Shown here piece after piece: positions 20,407 to 28,375 of a DNA stretch of 64,000 nt. The DNA lies in contig JAHDWP010000013.1 of assembly GCA_023382715.1 (NCBI GenBank), positions 1 through 64,000 of the forward strand. The letters run 5' to 3'. Under the pieces are notes generated by a model. It had not been told where the DNA came from and searched no databases. It was given only the letters and a program-made list of their open reading frames with translations. Origin of the DNA: Anaerolineae bacterium (GTDB lineage: Bacteria > Chloroflexota > Anaerolineae > Aggregatilineales > Aggregatilineaceae). Every line of letters starts with the position of its first letter. The first letter of the stretch is position 1. The translations under genes and the position numbers were made by a program.

Positions 20407-20812
20407 TGACCTCACCCCCGCGCGGCGCTGATGCGCCTCGCCGCCCCCTCTCCACACGCAGAGAGGGGGCTCTGCCGGGTGAGGCGCGGCTGGGATGCGG
20501 GATTCTGGAACCGCAGAGACGTAGAAGACGCGGAGAAGAACGTATCACTTATTTTCCTCTGCGCTCTCTGCGCCTCTGCGGTGATCCTTTGCTCTGGTGT
20601 CGGGTGCGTTAGGGCGTGCCTGGAAACCCCTCACCCCTGCACCCCTCTCCCTCACCGGGGCGAGGGGAAACCCTGCGCCTTGCTCCCCTTCTCCCCCTGG
20701 AGGGAGAAGGGGTTGGGGGGATGAGGGGGAGCTGACCCCCGCGCGGCGCTGACGCGCCGTGCCGCCGGGCAAGCCGAGCGTCGCGCGGCTGGGGGTGAGG
20801 TCAATCAGCGAG
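20407..20812. repeat. Composite repeat region between amidase and surE
   Basis: Three repeat types lie side by side in a 605-base gap without a gene. Family-1 copies occur at 20407-20486 and 20733-20812 (CGGCGCTGACGCGCC core). An imperfect palindrome at 20505-20592 has arms ACCGCAGAGACGTAGAAG and CTGCGCCTCTGCGGT. A CCCTCTCCC/GGGGCGAGGGG segment lies near 20640-20720. The GCGAGTCGCTGTCAACCTTT motif at 20807-20826 repeats near 1931. Confidence 0.6.
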
Positions 20813-20856
20813 TCGCTGTCAACCTTTGCACGCACACACTCCGCACACCCCCGCCC

Positions 20857-20885
20857 TGTGATCCTCTCGCCAGGCGTGGTACAAT
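20857..20885 (+). promoter_or_regulatory. Probable promoter of surE
   Basis: TGTGAT at 20857-20862 and TACAAT at 20880-20885 are spaced by 17 bases. The -35 box is a weak match. Confidence 0.45.
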
Positions 20886-20930
20886 GCGCGCCTCAGTTCG
20901 CACGAAGCGGGCATAGCCCAGGTGATCCCC

Positions 20931-21716
20931 ATGCACATCCTGGTATCCAACGACGATGGCGTTTATGCGCCGGGCATCGCGGCCCTGGCCGAGGCGATGC
21001 TGCCCTTTGGCCAGGTGACGGTCATCGCGCCGCGCGAGAATCGCAGCGCAATTGGCCACCGCAAGACCATGCACAAGCCGCTGCGTATTGACCCCGCCTC
21101 CTCCTTTCCGATCAAAGGCGTCGCGGCCTTTGCCACGTCTGAGTCGCCGTCGGATTGCGTGGCGGTGGCCTTGCTGGGCTTCATCAAGGAGCCGGTAGAC
21201 CTGGTGGTGTCGGGCATCAACCGCGGGGCGAACATGGGCCAGGACCTGACCTATAGCGGCACCGTCTCCGCCGCGTTCGAGGCGGTGATCTGGCACAAGC
21301 CAGCCATCGCCTTCTCGCTGGTGGATTTCTCGGAGGACGCAGATTATGGCCCCGCGGCGGCCATCGCCCGCCAGATAGTCGGCCTGGGGCTGTATCGCAA
21401 CCTGCCGCCGCTCACCCTGCTCAACGTGAACGTCCCCCCGCTGCCATTGGCACAGATCAAGGGGTTCAAAATCGTGCGCCAGGGGTTGCGCACGTACAAC
21501 GACGCCCTGATCTCGCGCATGGACCCTTACGGGCGACCCTACTACTGGATCGGTGGCGAAGCGCCCAGCGGCGACATGACCGAAGAAGGCACCGATCTGT
21601 GGGCCACGCATAACGGCTACGTCTCCCTGACGCCGATCCACCTGGACATGACCAGCTACGCCCTCATGCGCGATTTGCAGGCGGCGGGCGTCGAGCACCT
21701 CGTGCCTGGCCAGTGA
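20931..21716 (+). CDS. surE: 5'-nucleotidase SurE
   Basis: SurE hydrolyses nucleoside monophosphates and some polyphosphates in the cytoplasm. The 261-residue protein begins with the metal-binding NDDGVYAPGI. It then shows APRENRSAIGH and SGINRGANMGQDLTYSGTVSAA, all classic SurE segments. The ATG at 20931 matches the family start, and an in-frame GTG at 20922 is possible. It is followed about 100 bases later by a GDPD-like gene, perhaps in one transcript. Confidence 0.94.
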   Translation: MHILVSNDDGVYAPGIAALAEAMLPFGQVTVIAPRENRSAIGHRKTMHKPLRIDPASSFPIKGVAAFATSESPSDCVAVALLGFIKEPVDLVVSGINRGANMGQDLTYSGTVSAAFEAVIWHKPAIAFSLVDFSEDADYGPAAAIARQIVGLGLYRNLPPLTLLNVNVPPLPLAQIKGFKIVRQGLRTYNDALISRMDPYGRPYYWIGGEAPSGDMTEEGTDLWATHNGYVSLTPIHLDMTSYALMRDLQAAGVEHLVPGQ

Positions 21717-21815
21717 TTGGTTTCTGGTAACGGCAGTTCGGTGGCAGGTGTGCCCTACCAACAACCAACAACCGACGACCAACTGCCAACCACCATCTCG
21801 CCACCAGGAGACCGC

Positions 21816-22727
21816 ATGACCGCGCTACCACTCCGCCCCCCGCTCATCGTCCACCACATGGCCGCGCTGGATGGAGGGCGCTTCCCGCCCAATTCCCTCG
21901 AAGGGGTGCGCGCCTCGCTCGACCAGGGGGCGGATTTCATCGAGGTGGATGTCACCGCTCTGGCCGCCGAAGACTACCTGCTGGTGCACGACCCGGTGCT
22001 GGAGTCGGAGACAACTGGCAGCGGGCCGGTGGCCCATTGCACAGTCCGCCAGGCGCGCGAGCTGCGCTGCAAGGTGAACGGCGCGACGACGAACTTTCAC
22101 GTGCCCACGCTCGGCGAAGTCGTCGCCCTCTTCCTGGAGCACCCGGCGCGCACTCGCCTGCAACTCGACTATAAGAACGTGGTGCCTTTTGCGGACGATG
22201 AGCCGCTGATCCGCCTGGCGCGCCTGATCGAGCCGCTGGGCGAGCGGGTCATCGTCAGCAGCGAGGCGGACTGGCAACTGCGCCGGCTGCGCCGGCTGGC
22301 CCCCTGGCTGGAGCTAGGCTTCGACATTCACTTTTACATCGCCTGGTCGGATATGGGCTACCAGCGCACCCCCGCTGAGCCTCCCTACCGGCTGGGAGCT
22401 TACGGATATTACGACGACCACCCCCTGGCCACGCGGCGCACCTGGCCGGCGGCTGACTACCTGGCCGACCGCTGCGCGGCGCTGCTGACGCAGTTGCCGG
22501 ACGCCACCACGCTCTACATCAATCACCGCTTTCTGGTGCAGTCGCTGGCGGATGGCTTCGACTGGGTCGCTGCGCTGCACGCGGCGGGGGTGAAGTGCGC
22601 TGCCTGGACGCTCGACTGCGGCGACGCAGTAGCGGAAGCCAATGCCCGGCGTCTGCTGGCGGCGGGCGTGGATCAGTTCACCAGCAACACGCCCCTGACT
22701 CTGCGCGCCTTGCTCAGCACGCCATAA
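21816..22727 (+). CDS. Glycerophosphodiester phosphodiesterase-like protein
   Basis: The 303-residue protein has the TIM-barrel pattern of the GDPD family, which releases glycerol 3-phosphate from phospholipid headgroup diesters. The usual AHRG...ENT start is replaced by VHHMAALDGG...PPNSLEG. The EVDV pair and the LVHD histidine are present. The loss of the conserved arginine of the HRG motif means activity is not assured. The ATG at 21816 follows AGGAG. No signal peptide is visible, so it is probably cytoplasmic. It lies downstream of surE. Confidence 0.8.
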   Translation: MTALPLRPPLIVHHMAALDGGRFPPNSLEGVRASLDQGADFIEVDVTALAAEDYLLVHDPVLESETTGSGPVAHCTVRQARELRCKVNGATTNFHVPTLGEVVALFLEHPARTRLQLDYKNVVPFADDEPLIRLARLIEPLGERVIVSSEADWQLRRLRRLAPWLELGFDIHFYIAWSDMGYQRTPAEPPYRLGAYGYYDDHPLATRRTWPAADYLADRCAALLTQLPDATTLYINHRFLVQSLADGFDWVAALHAAGVKCAAWTLDCGDAVAEANARRLLAAGVDQFTSNTPLTLRALLSTP

Positions 22728-22750
22728 AGAATCTGGGCGCGCCAGCCTGG

Positions 22751-22780
22751 TTGATTTTGCTCGCCGATTGCCGCTACAAT
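22751..22780 (+). promoter_or_regulatory. Promoter of the thioredoxin-like lipoprotein gene
   Basis: TTGATT at 22751-22756 and TACAAT at 22775-22780 are spaced by 18 bases. The leader to the TTG start at 22898 is about 110 bases. Confidence 0.55.
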
Positions 22781-22897
22781 GAAGGGAAGAATAGCAGAGG
22801 GCGTCAAGGGCCAGCACTGCCGCCGCACTGTCCCCCAGAACAGGCCTTGCCTTTGCTGATGACTGGCGGGTGATTTTTGTGCGCAGGAGGTGGCCGC

Positions 22898-23479
22898 TTG
22901 ACTCTCCGGCGAGTCCGGATCATCACCCTGTGCGGTTGCGCCCTGTTTCTGGCTGCGGCGTGCTCAGGCTCGCCTGGCGCGGCTGCGCCCTGTACGAGCA
23001 GCCCTGGCGCGACATCCGCCGCCACCTGCGCCACAGCTATCCCCTCGCCGACGCGCCACGCCTTCGCCGGGCCAAAGCACACCCTCACCGCCATCGCCGG
23101 CGCGTGGCCCACATCCACGCCGCTGGAGCCGTACCAGATCATCCGCAGCGGCAAGCCACACTTCATTGAGTTCCACGCCCGCTGGTGCAGCGCCTGTAAC
23201 GCCATGCTTCCCGCTGTGCTTCGCCTGCAGCAGCAATACCAGGATCGGGTGGACTTCCACATCCTCAACGTGGATTCTGACGCGAATCGCGCTCTGGTTC
23301 ACAAGTACAAGGCGTATGGCATCCCGCTTACCGTGCTGCTCGATGCCGAGGGCTATCTCGTCAAGTCGCTTGCAGGGCAGCGGGATGAAGCCGCGCTGGC
23401 CGCCGCCATTGAGTGGCTGTTGGCGCCGCCCGCCTGCCCGACGGTCACGCCCCCGCCGCCCCCCTGCGATGCCTGCTGA
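22898..23479 (+). CDS. Thioredoxin-fold lipoprotein
   Basis: The TTG at 22898 is chosen because AGGAGG lies seven bases upstream. The 193-residue product begins with a lipoprotein signal ending in LAAAC, so it should be anchored outside the membrane. The thioredoxin domain has a redox motif WCSAC near residue 100 and the cis-proline segment YGIPLTVLL. The C terminus adds a proline-rich tail ending CDAC, a second possible redox pair. It probably reduces or protects thiols of exported proteins. A TlpA-like role in cytochrome maturation is possible but unproven. Confidence 0.82.
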   Translation: MTLRRVRIITLCGCALFLAAACSGSPGAAAPCTSSPGATSAATCATAIPSPTRHAFAGPKHTLTAIAGAWPTSTPLEPYQIIRSGKPHFIEFHARWCSACNAMLPAVLRLQQQYQDRVDFHILNVDSDANRALVHKYKAYGIPLTVLLDAEGYLVKSLAGQRDEAALAAAIEWLLAPPACPTVTPPPPPCDAC

Positions 23480-23581
23480 GGATCAACCGCGTATTACAGG
23501 ATACGAGCCTGGGCCTGAAACATCCATTGTGGGGCTGGGCGCAGTTCTGCTAAGTTGCTCACTTTGTGGTATGCTGGTGAC

Positions 23582-23753
23582 CCTAGAGGTATCTGTCTGC
23601 CTGGTTGCCCAAACTGAAAAACCTGTGCCCGTCGCCCCCATCCCCGGCCCTTCTCCCACGAGGGGGGGAAGGGAGCAAAGTAGCTTTCAAGCCCCTCTCT
23701 CTTCATGGGGGGGGAGGTGAACGGATACTCCTAGAGGCTGTTATAAACTCTAG
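23582..23753. repeat. Composite repeat with CTAG ends
   Basis: The block starts with CTAGAGGTATCTGT and contains GCCCAAACTGAAAAACCTGT, which recurs in reverse orientation near 45705-45757. A family-2 palindrome follows. It ends with CTAGAGGCTGTTATAAACTCTAG-like sequence at 23731-23753, a shortened relic of the MITE end seen at 1526. It fills most of the gap before the signalling operon. Confidence 0.55.
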
Positions 23754-23774
23754 AGAGTGTGTGGAGGGCCGCTT

Positions 23775-24887
23775 GTGACGAAGGTGCTGGTGATCGAGGA
23801 TGAAGCGCATCTGCGCGAGAACATCGTCAGCATTCTCTCTTTCGAAGGTTTCGATACACTCTCGGCGGCTGATGGCACTGTCGGCATTGAGCTGGCGTAC
23901 AAGCACGTTCCCGACCTCGTTCTGTGCGACATCATGATGCCGCGCACGGATGGCTATGGAGTGCTGCTGGCTCTGCGCAGCGAGCCGGCCACCAGCATGA
24001 TCCCCATCATCTTCCTGACCGCGAAAGCTGGCCGCGAAGACTTCCGCTATGGAATGGTCCTGGGCGCGGACGACTACGTGACCAAGCCTTTCACCCCCGA
24101 AGAACTGCTCCACGCCATAGAGACGCGCCTGGAACGTCAGCGCCTGCTGGAGGAAGAATATCACCAGACCCTGAAGACCCTGCGCCTGGCGACGGGCCTG
24201 GCCCTGCCATTGGACTTGCAGACGACCCTCAACAGCGTGATGGGCCACGCCGGACGCCTGGCGGCGGATGCGCCGAAACTCGGCCCCGACCAGATCGAAT
24301 CGCTATCCAGCGCCATCCTCGAAGCGACCCGCGCCCTGCATCGCCGCATCGAGAATTATCTGCTGTTTGCCCAGTTGGAGATCGTCCGCCTGGACCCGAC
24401 ACGTGTGATCGTGCTGCGCAATAACCGTTTTGAATGGCCGGGCGCGCTCATCGAAGACCTGACGCGCGCAGAAGCCGCGCGCTGGGGGCGCGAGGCCGAC
24501 TTGCAGATCGCCGCTGTTGATGCGTCCGTGAGCGTGACCAGAGAGAACTTCGCCAAAATCGTGCAGGAGTTGGTGGACAACGCGCTGCGCTTCTCAGCGT
24601 CAGGCACACCCATTCAGGTGTCAGGTTCCGTCGAAGGCGACTCCTACGTACTGCACATCACCGACGGCGGCAGCGGCATCTCAGAAGAGACGGTATACCA
24701 TGTCCTGAATCCGCCGGATTTCCGCACCAAGATCGCCACTCTGCGCGATCAACCCGGCCTGGGCCTGATCATTGTCCAGCATCTGCTGCAGGCTCACAAA
24801 GGGCAGTTCATTCTGACGGGAAAACCTGGCGAGGGTACGAAGGTGCGAGCGGTGCTGCCGTTGTACAGGGATCCATCCGAACCATGA
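23775..24887 (+). CDS. Response-regulator receiver domain fused to a histidine-kinase-type ATPase
   Basis: The 370-residue protein starts with a complete receiver domain: acidic pair in VIEDE, phosphoacceptor D52 in LCDIMMP, and the lysine in VTKPF. A coiled linker follows. The region that should hold the dimerisation histidine reads LALPLDLQTTLNSV, with no histidine at the HDLRTPL position. The C-terminal HATPase domain keeps the N box (VQELVDNALRF), DGGSGI and GLGLII. It may therefore act as an allosteric partner or pseudokinase of the kinase next door. The GTG at 23775 is chosen for GGAGGG six bases upstream. The stop overlaps the next ATG (ATGA). Confidence 0.85.
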   Translation: MTKVLVIEDEAHLRENIVSILSFEGFDTLSAADGTVGIELAYKHVPDLVLCDIMMPRTDGYGVLLALRSEPATSMIPIIFLTAKAGREDFRYGMVLGADDYVTKPFTPEELLHAIETRLERQRLLEEEYHQTLKTLRLATGLALPLDLQTTLNSVMGHAGRLAADAPKLGPDQIESLSSAILEATRALHRRIENYLLFAQLEIVRLDPTRVIVLRNNRFEWPGALIEDLTRAEAARWGREADLQIAAVDASVSVTRENFAKIVQELVDNALRFSASGTPIQVSGSVEGDSYVLHITDGGSGISEETVYHVLNPPDFRTKIATLRDQPGLGLIIVQHLLQAHKGQFILTGKPGEGTKVRAVLPLYRDPSEP

Positions 24888-27553
24888 TTGCCATGCCCCC
24901 CCTTCACTCCTCAGAACAGAACCGGCTCGTTATCTTCGTCACCGACGCGGAAGGGCGACTGCTCTATACCAATCCTCAGGCGGGCCAGCTCGACGAGACG
25001 AGCGGCTATGCGCCGCAGGAAACGCCCGGCCAGGTTGTCCGCGTCCTGCACCCGCAGAAGACCAGCCCCGCCGAATACCGCGAGCGCTGGGAGGCAGTTC
25101 GCGCGGGCCGGGAATGGTCGGGCGAGATTCCGGGCTGTGGGCAGGGGGATGGGCCGTGCTGGGAGTACGTCAAGCTCTCGCCCGTCCTCGATACGCACGG
25201 CAAGCTGGAGCATATTGTGGTCGTCCAGGAAAACATCACCGGGCACAGGCTGGCCCAGGCCGCCCTGCAAAAGCGCACCGAGGCCGTTGAGCGGCTGTAT
25301 GAGGCGGGCCGGCGGCTGGGCCGCACGCTCGATCTCGGCATGATCTACCAGACTATCCGCGAAGTCATCGCCGGGGCGATGCCCTGCGACAACCTGCTCG
25401 TCTCGTCCTACGACTCCGCAACGCGCTTGATCCGATGCGAGGCGGCCTGGGTCGGCGACAGGCAGCTCGACGCGAGCGCCTTCCCGCCCGTTCCGCTCAA
25501 CCCGGAGGGCAAAGGGACGCAGAGCCTGGCTATTCAGACCGGCGAAGCGGTGTACCTGCCCGATTTCGAGCAGCAGCGGCGCACTTCGGCCAGGCAGTAT
25601 TATGTGGCGGGCAATGGGACGGTCTCCGAAAGCTACGAGGAGCACGAGGAGGAGCTTCCCCGCTCGGCGCTGATCGTGCCCTGCAAACTTGAAGACCAGC
25701 CCATCGGCGTGCTTCAGGTATTCAGCTACCGGCCCGACGACTACAGCCAGGACGATCTGCGCCTGTTGGAGGCGCTAGGCCCGCTGGTAGCGGCGGCGCT
25801 GGCCAACGCCCGGCTCTATGAGCAGGCGCAGCGCGAGATCGCCGAGCGGCAGCGCGCCGAAGAAGCGGAGCGCGAGCAACGCACCCTGGCCGAGGCGCTC
25901 GGCGATATCGCGGCGCTGCTCAACCAGTCGCTCGATCTGGAGGATGTGCTCAACCGCATCCTGACCCATGTCGGGCGCGTCGCCCCCTTCGATGTCGCGC
26001 ATATCGGCCTGGTCGAAGAGGGGCTGCTGTGCATGGTGCGCTGTCAGGGCTATGACGCCTATGGGGGCGATGACGCGATTATGGCGTTGCGCCTGCCGAT
26101 CGCAGAAATTGCCAATTTGCGCGCGATGGCCGCTAACGGCCAGCCCAGCCTCATCCCCGACGTGCACGCCGATGCGGACTGGGTGAAGGTGGCTGAGCCG
26201 GACGTGCTGCGCGCTTACCTCAGCGTGCCGATCATGTCCGGCGATGCCATGCTCGGCGTCATCAGCCTGATGAGCGAGACCCCCGGCGCTTTCAGTAAGA
26301 CCCAGGCCCGGCGGCTGCAAGCCCTGGCCGATCACGCCGCCATCGCCATCCGCAACGCCCAACTTTATGACAGCGTGCAGCGCCACGCCGCCGAGCTTGA
26401 AGCGCGCGTCAGCGAGCGCACCGAGGCGCTGCGCATCAGCGAAGAACGGGCGCGCGCCCAGTTCAAGGCCGCGCCGCTGCCCATCTTCGTCGTACAGCAG
26501 CAGGCCGATGGCAATCTGGCGATGGTGGATTACAACGATGCCGCCGCCGTCGTCGGCAAGGGCGATGTGGTGGGCTGGGTAGCAGAGGTAGCATCCCGCT
26601 ATCCTGAACTCTACGGGGAAATCGTCGGGTTGGTCCGCGAGTGCCTGCAGCAGTGCGCCACGCTCGAGCACGAGATGTATTTCGCGCCGGGTGAGGCGGG
26701 CCAGCGGTTCTACGGGCGCCTCTCGCTGACTTGCCTGCCCCCTGATCTGGTCTTGGTCCACGCCGTGGACCTCACCGATCGCAAGCGCCACGAGGAGGTT
26801 CTGGCCGCTGCGCTCGAACGCGAGCGCTATCTGAGCGACCTGCGCGCGCGCCTGGTGACGACGGTTTCGCACCACTTCCGCACCCCGCTGTCCATCATCC
26901 TCAGCAGCGCCGAGATTCTGAATCGCCATAGCGACAAGCTGACCGAGGCTGATCGCGACCGGCGCTTTAGCCACATTCGCGAGGCTGTGGAGCGTATGGT
27001 GCGCCTGCTGGACGATGTGCTGGAGTTCGGCAGCGGGCGGGCGGATGAGATCGCGGTGAGGCCGGAGCCTCTGGACCCCGTCCTGCTGTGCGAGCAGGTC
27101 ATCGCGCGGATGAGTGCGCCCAAACGCAGCGATGTGCGCGTGCGGCTGGAAGCACCGGAGTCATTCGAGCTGCTGCTCGATCGGCGGCTGTTCAGCCGGG
27201 TAGTGCATCACCTGGTGTCCAATGCGATCAAGTTCTCGCTGCCCGACAGGGAAGTGGTGGTGCGCCTGTATCCGCAGGACGAGCGCCTTGTCATCCAGGT
27301 GCAGGACGAAGGCATTGGCATCCCGCTCGCTGACCGCGCCCATGTGTTTGATGGGTTCCATCGCGGCAGCAATGTCGGCGGAATCCCCGGCTCTGGCCTG
27401 GGGCTGGCGATCACCAGGCACAACGTTGAGCTGAGCGAGGGGACGATCGGTTTTGAGAGCGAAGAAGGCCAGGGGACGACCTTCACCGTCACCTGGCCCC
27501 TGGTCAAAGCTGCTCCCTCTGACACAGGAGGGGCAGCAGCTTCGCCCCAATGA
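24884..27553 (+). CDS. PAS/GAF sensor histidine kinase
   Basis: This is an 889-residue sensor without transmembrane helices, so probably a cytoplasmic sensor. The order is a PAS domain (residues 1-125), a GAF domain (about 145-310), a second GAF (about 345-490), a coiled segment, a degenerate PAS-like domain (about 520-640), then HisKA and HATPase. The phosphoacceptor is H663 in VSHHFRTPL. The ATPase shows VSNAIKFS, DEGIGIP and GSGLGLAI. It overlaps the receiver-ATPase gene by 4 bases and is translationally coupled to it, making that protein the likely partner. An ATG at 24893 is an alternative start. The ligand is unknown. Confidence 0.9.
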   Translation: MIAMPPLHSSEQNRLVIFVTDAEGRLLYTNPQAGQLDETSGYAPQETPGQVVRVLHPQKTSPAEYRERWEAVRAGREWSGEIPGCGQGDGPCWEYVKLSPVLDTHGKLEHIVVVQENITGHRLAQAALQKRTEAVERLYEAGRRLGRTLDLGMIYQTIREVIAGAMPCDNLLVSSYDSATRLIRCEAAWVGDRQLDASAFPPVPLNPEGKGTQSLAIQTGEAVYLPDFEQQRRTSARQYYVAGNGTVSESYEEHEEELPRSALIVPCKLEDQPIGVLQVFSYRPDDYSQDDLRLLEALGPLVAAALANARLYEQAQREIAERQRAEEAEREQRTLAEALGDIAALLNQSLDLEDVLNRILTHVGRVAPFDVAHIGLVEEGLLCMVRCQGYDAYGGDDAIMALRLPIAEIANLRAMAANGQPSLIPDVHADADWVKVAEPDVLRAYLSVPIMSGDAMLGVISLMSETPGAFSKTQARRLQALADHAAIAIRNAQLYDSVQRHAAELEARVSERTEALRISEERARAQFKAAPLPIFVVQQQADGNLAMVDYNDAAAVVGKGDVVGWVAEVASRYPELYGEIVGLVRECLQQCATLEHEMYFAPGEAGQRFYGRLSLTCLPPDLVLVHAVDLTDRKRHEEVLAAALERERYLSDLRARLVTTVSHHFRTPLSIILSSAEILNRHSDKLTEADRDRRFSHIREAVERMVRLLDDVLEFGSGRADEIAVRPEPLDPVLLCEQVIARMSAPKRSDVRVRLEAPESFELLLDRRLFSRVVHHLVSNAIKFSLPDREVVVRLYPQDERLVIQVQDEGIGIPLADRAHVFDGFHRGSNVGGIPGSGLGLAITRHNVELSEGTIGFESEEGQGTTFTVTWPLVKAAPSDTGGAAASPQ

Positions 27554-27987
27554 GCGCGCCTGCGAATCCCCGCTCGCGCCTGCTGCACGTGGCAGGCCAC
27601 CCGCTGGCGCGGTGGATGGCGGCGCTGGCCTGGACGACGCTGGTCGGCCTGCTGATGCTGCTGCCCGGCGAGGATTCTATCGCTGAAGACACCTCCGGTT
27701 TCTTTGGCGGCACGGATATGACCGATGCGCTCGGTCATGTGCTGCTCTTCGGCATCTTCACGGCTCTGTGGTACGCCGTGCTGGTCTGCTACCTGGCCCC
27801 CGCCCCGGCGCTGACCGGCGCGCTCGTCATCGGGACGACGTGCGGGCTGCTGCTGGAACTGGGGCAGGGCTTTGTCCCGGAGCGCGGGCCGTCCCTGCTC
27901 GACCTGGCGGCGAACGCGCTGGGCGTGCTGATCAGCGCCGCCCTGCTGCGTACCCCTCTTCGGCGGCTGTTCGCGCCCCCGTGCTGA
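27550..27987 (+). CDS. VanZ-like membrane protein
   Basis: The 145-residue protein has about four hydrophobic helices and the VanZ-family signature DALGHVLLFGIFTALW with LLELGQGFVPERGPSLLDLAANALG. VanZ of enterococci raises teicoplanin resistance by an unclear route, and most relatives are of unknown function. The gene overlaps the kinase by 4 bases (ATGA), so it belongs to the same operon and may be part of the sensory or response output. No drug-resistance role can be claimed. Confidence 0.85.
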   Translation: MSAPANPRSRLLHVAGHPLARWMAALAWTTLVGLLMLLPGEDSIAEDTSGFFGGTDMTDALGHVLLFGIFTALWYAVLVCYLAPAPALTGALVIGTTCGLLLELGQGFVPERGPSLLDLAANALGVLISAALLRTPLRRLFAPPC

Positions 27988-28375
27988 TCCGACGACTCTG
28001 TGCGAAGCCCTGCGGAAACTGCACCCCCGCCCCCGCTCTACACACAGCAAGAGAAAGCCAGGGTGCCAGGCTTTGCGCTCGCCTGGTGGTCAGCGGGCAG
28101 CACAGCATCGAGACGCTCATCGGGCAGGCGGGTCGCCCTAAGCGCCTGTGCCGCGCGATCGGGGCGGGCGACGTCTACGGCATCGCTGGTCAGGGTCGCA
28201 GGATATCGCGAAGAGGAAAAACAGGCGCAGCTTGCGGTTGAAGATGATCTCGCCTCACCGCCCTGCAAACCCACCATTCTCTGACCGCGCCCGCGGCCAG
28301 CCCCTGTACAAAGTACCTGCCCGCTAATCCGAAAAAGAATATCACGGGGACAATCGTCAGAGACGGCTGGCAAGA
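27988..28375. other. Convergent intergenic region, nothing assigned
   Basis: This 388-base gap separates the end of the VanZ-like gene from the end of the GH31 gene on the opposite strand. The open frames here are short and look like chance frames. I see no convincing terminator or repeat. Confidence 0.4.
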
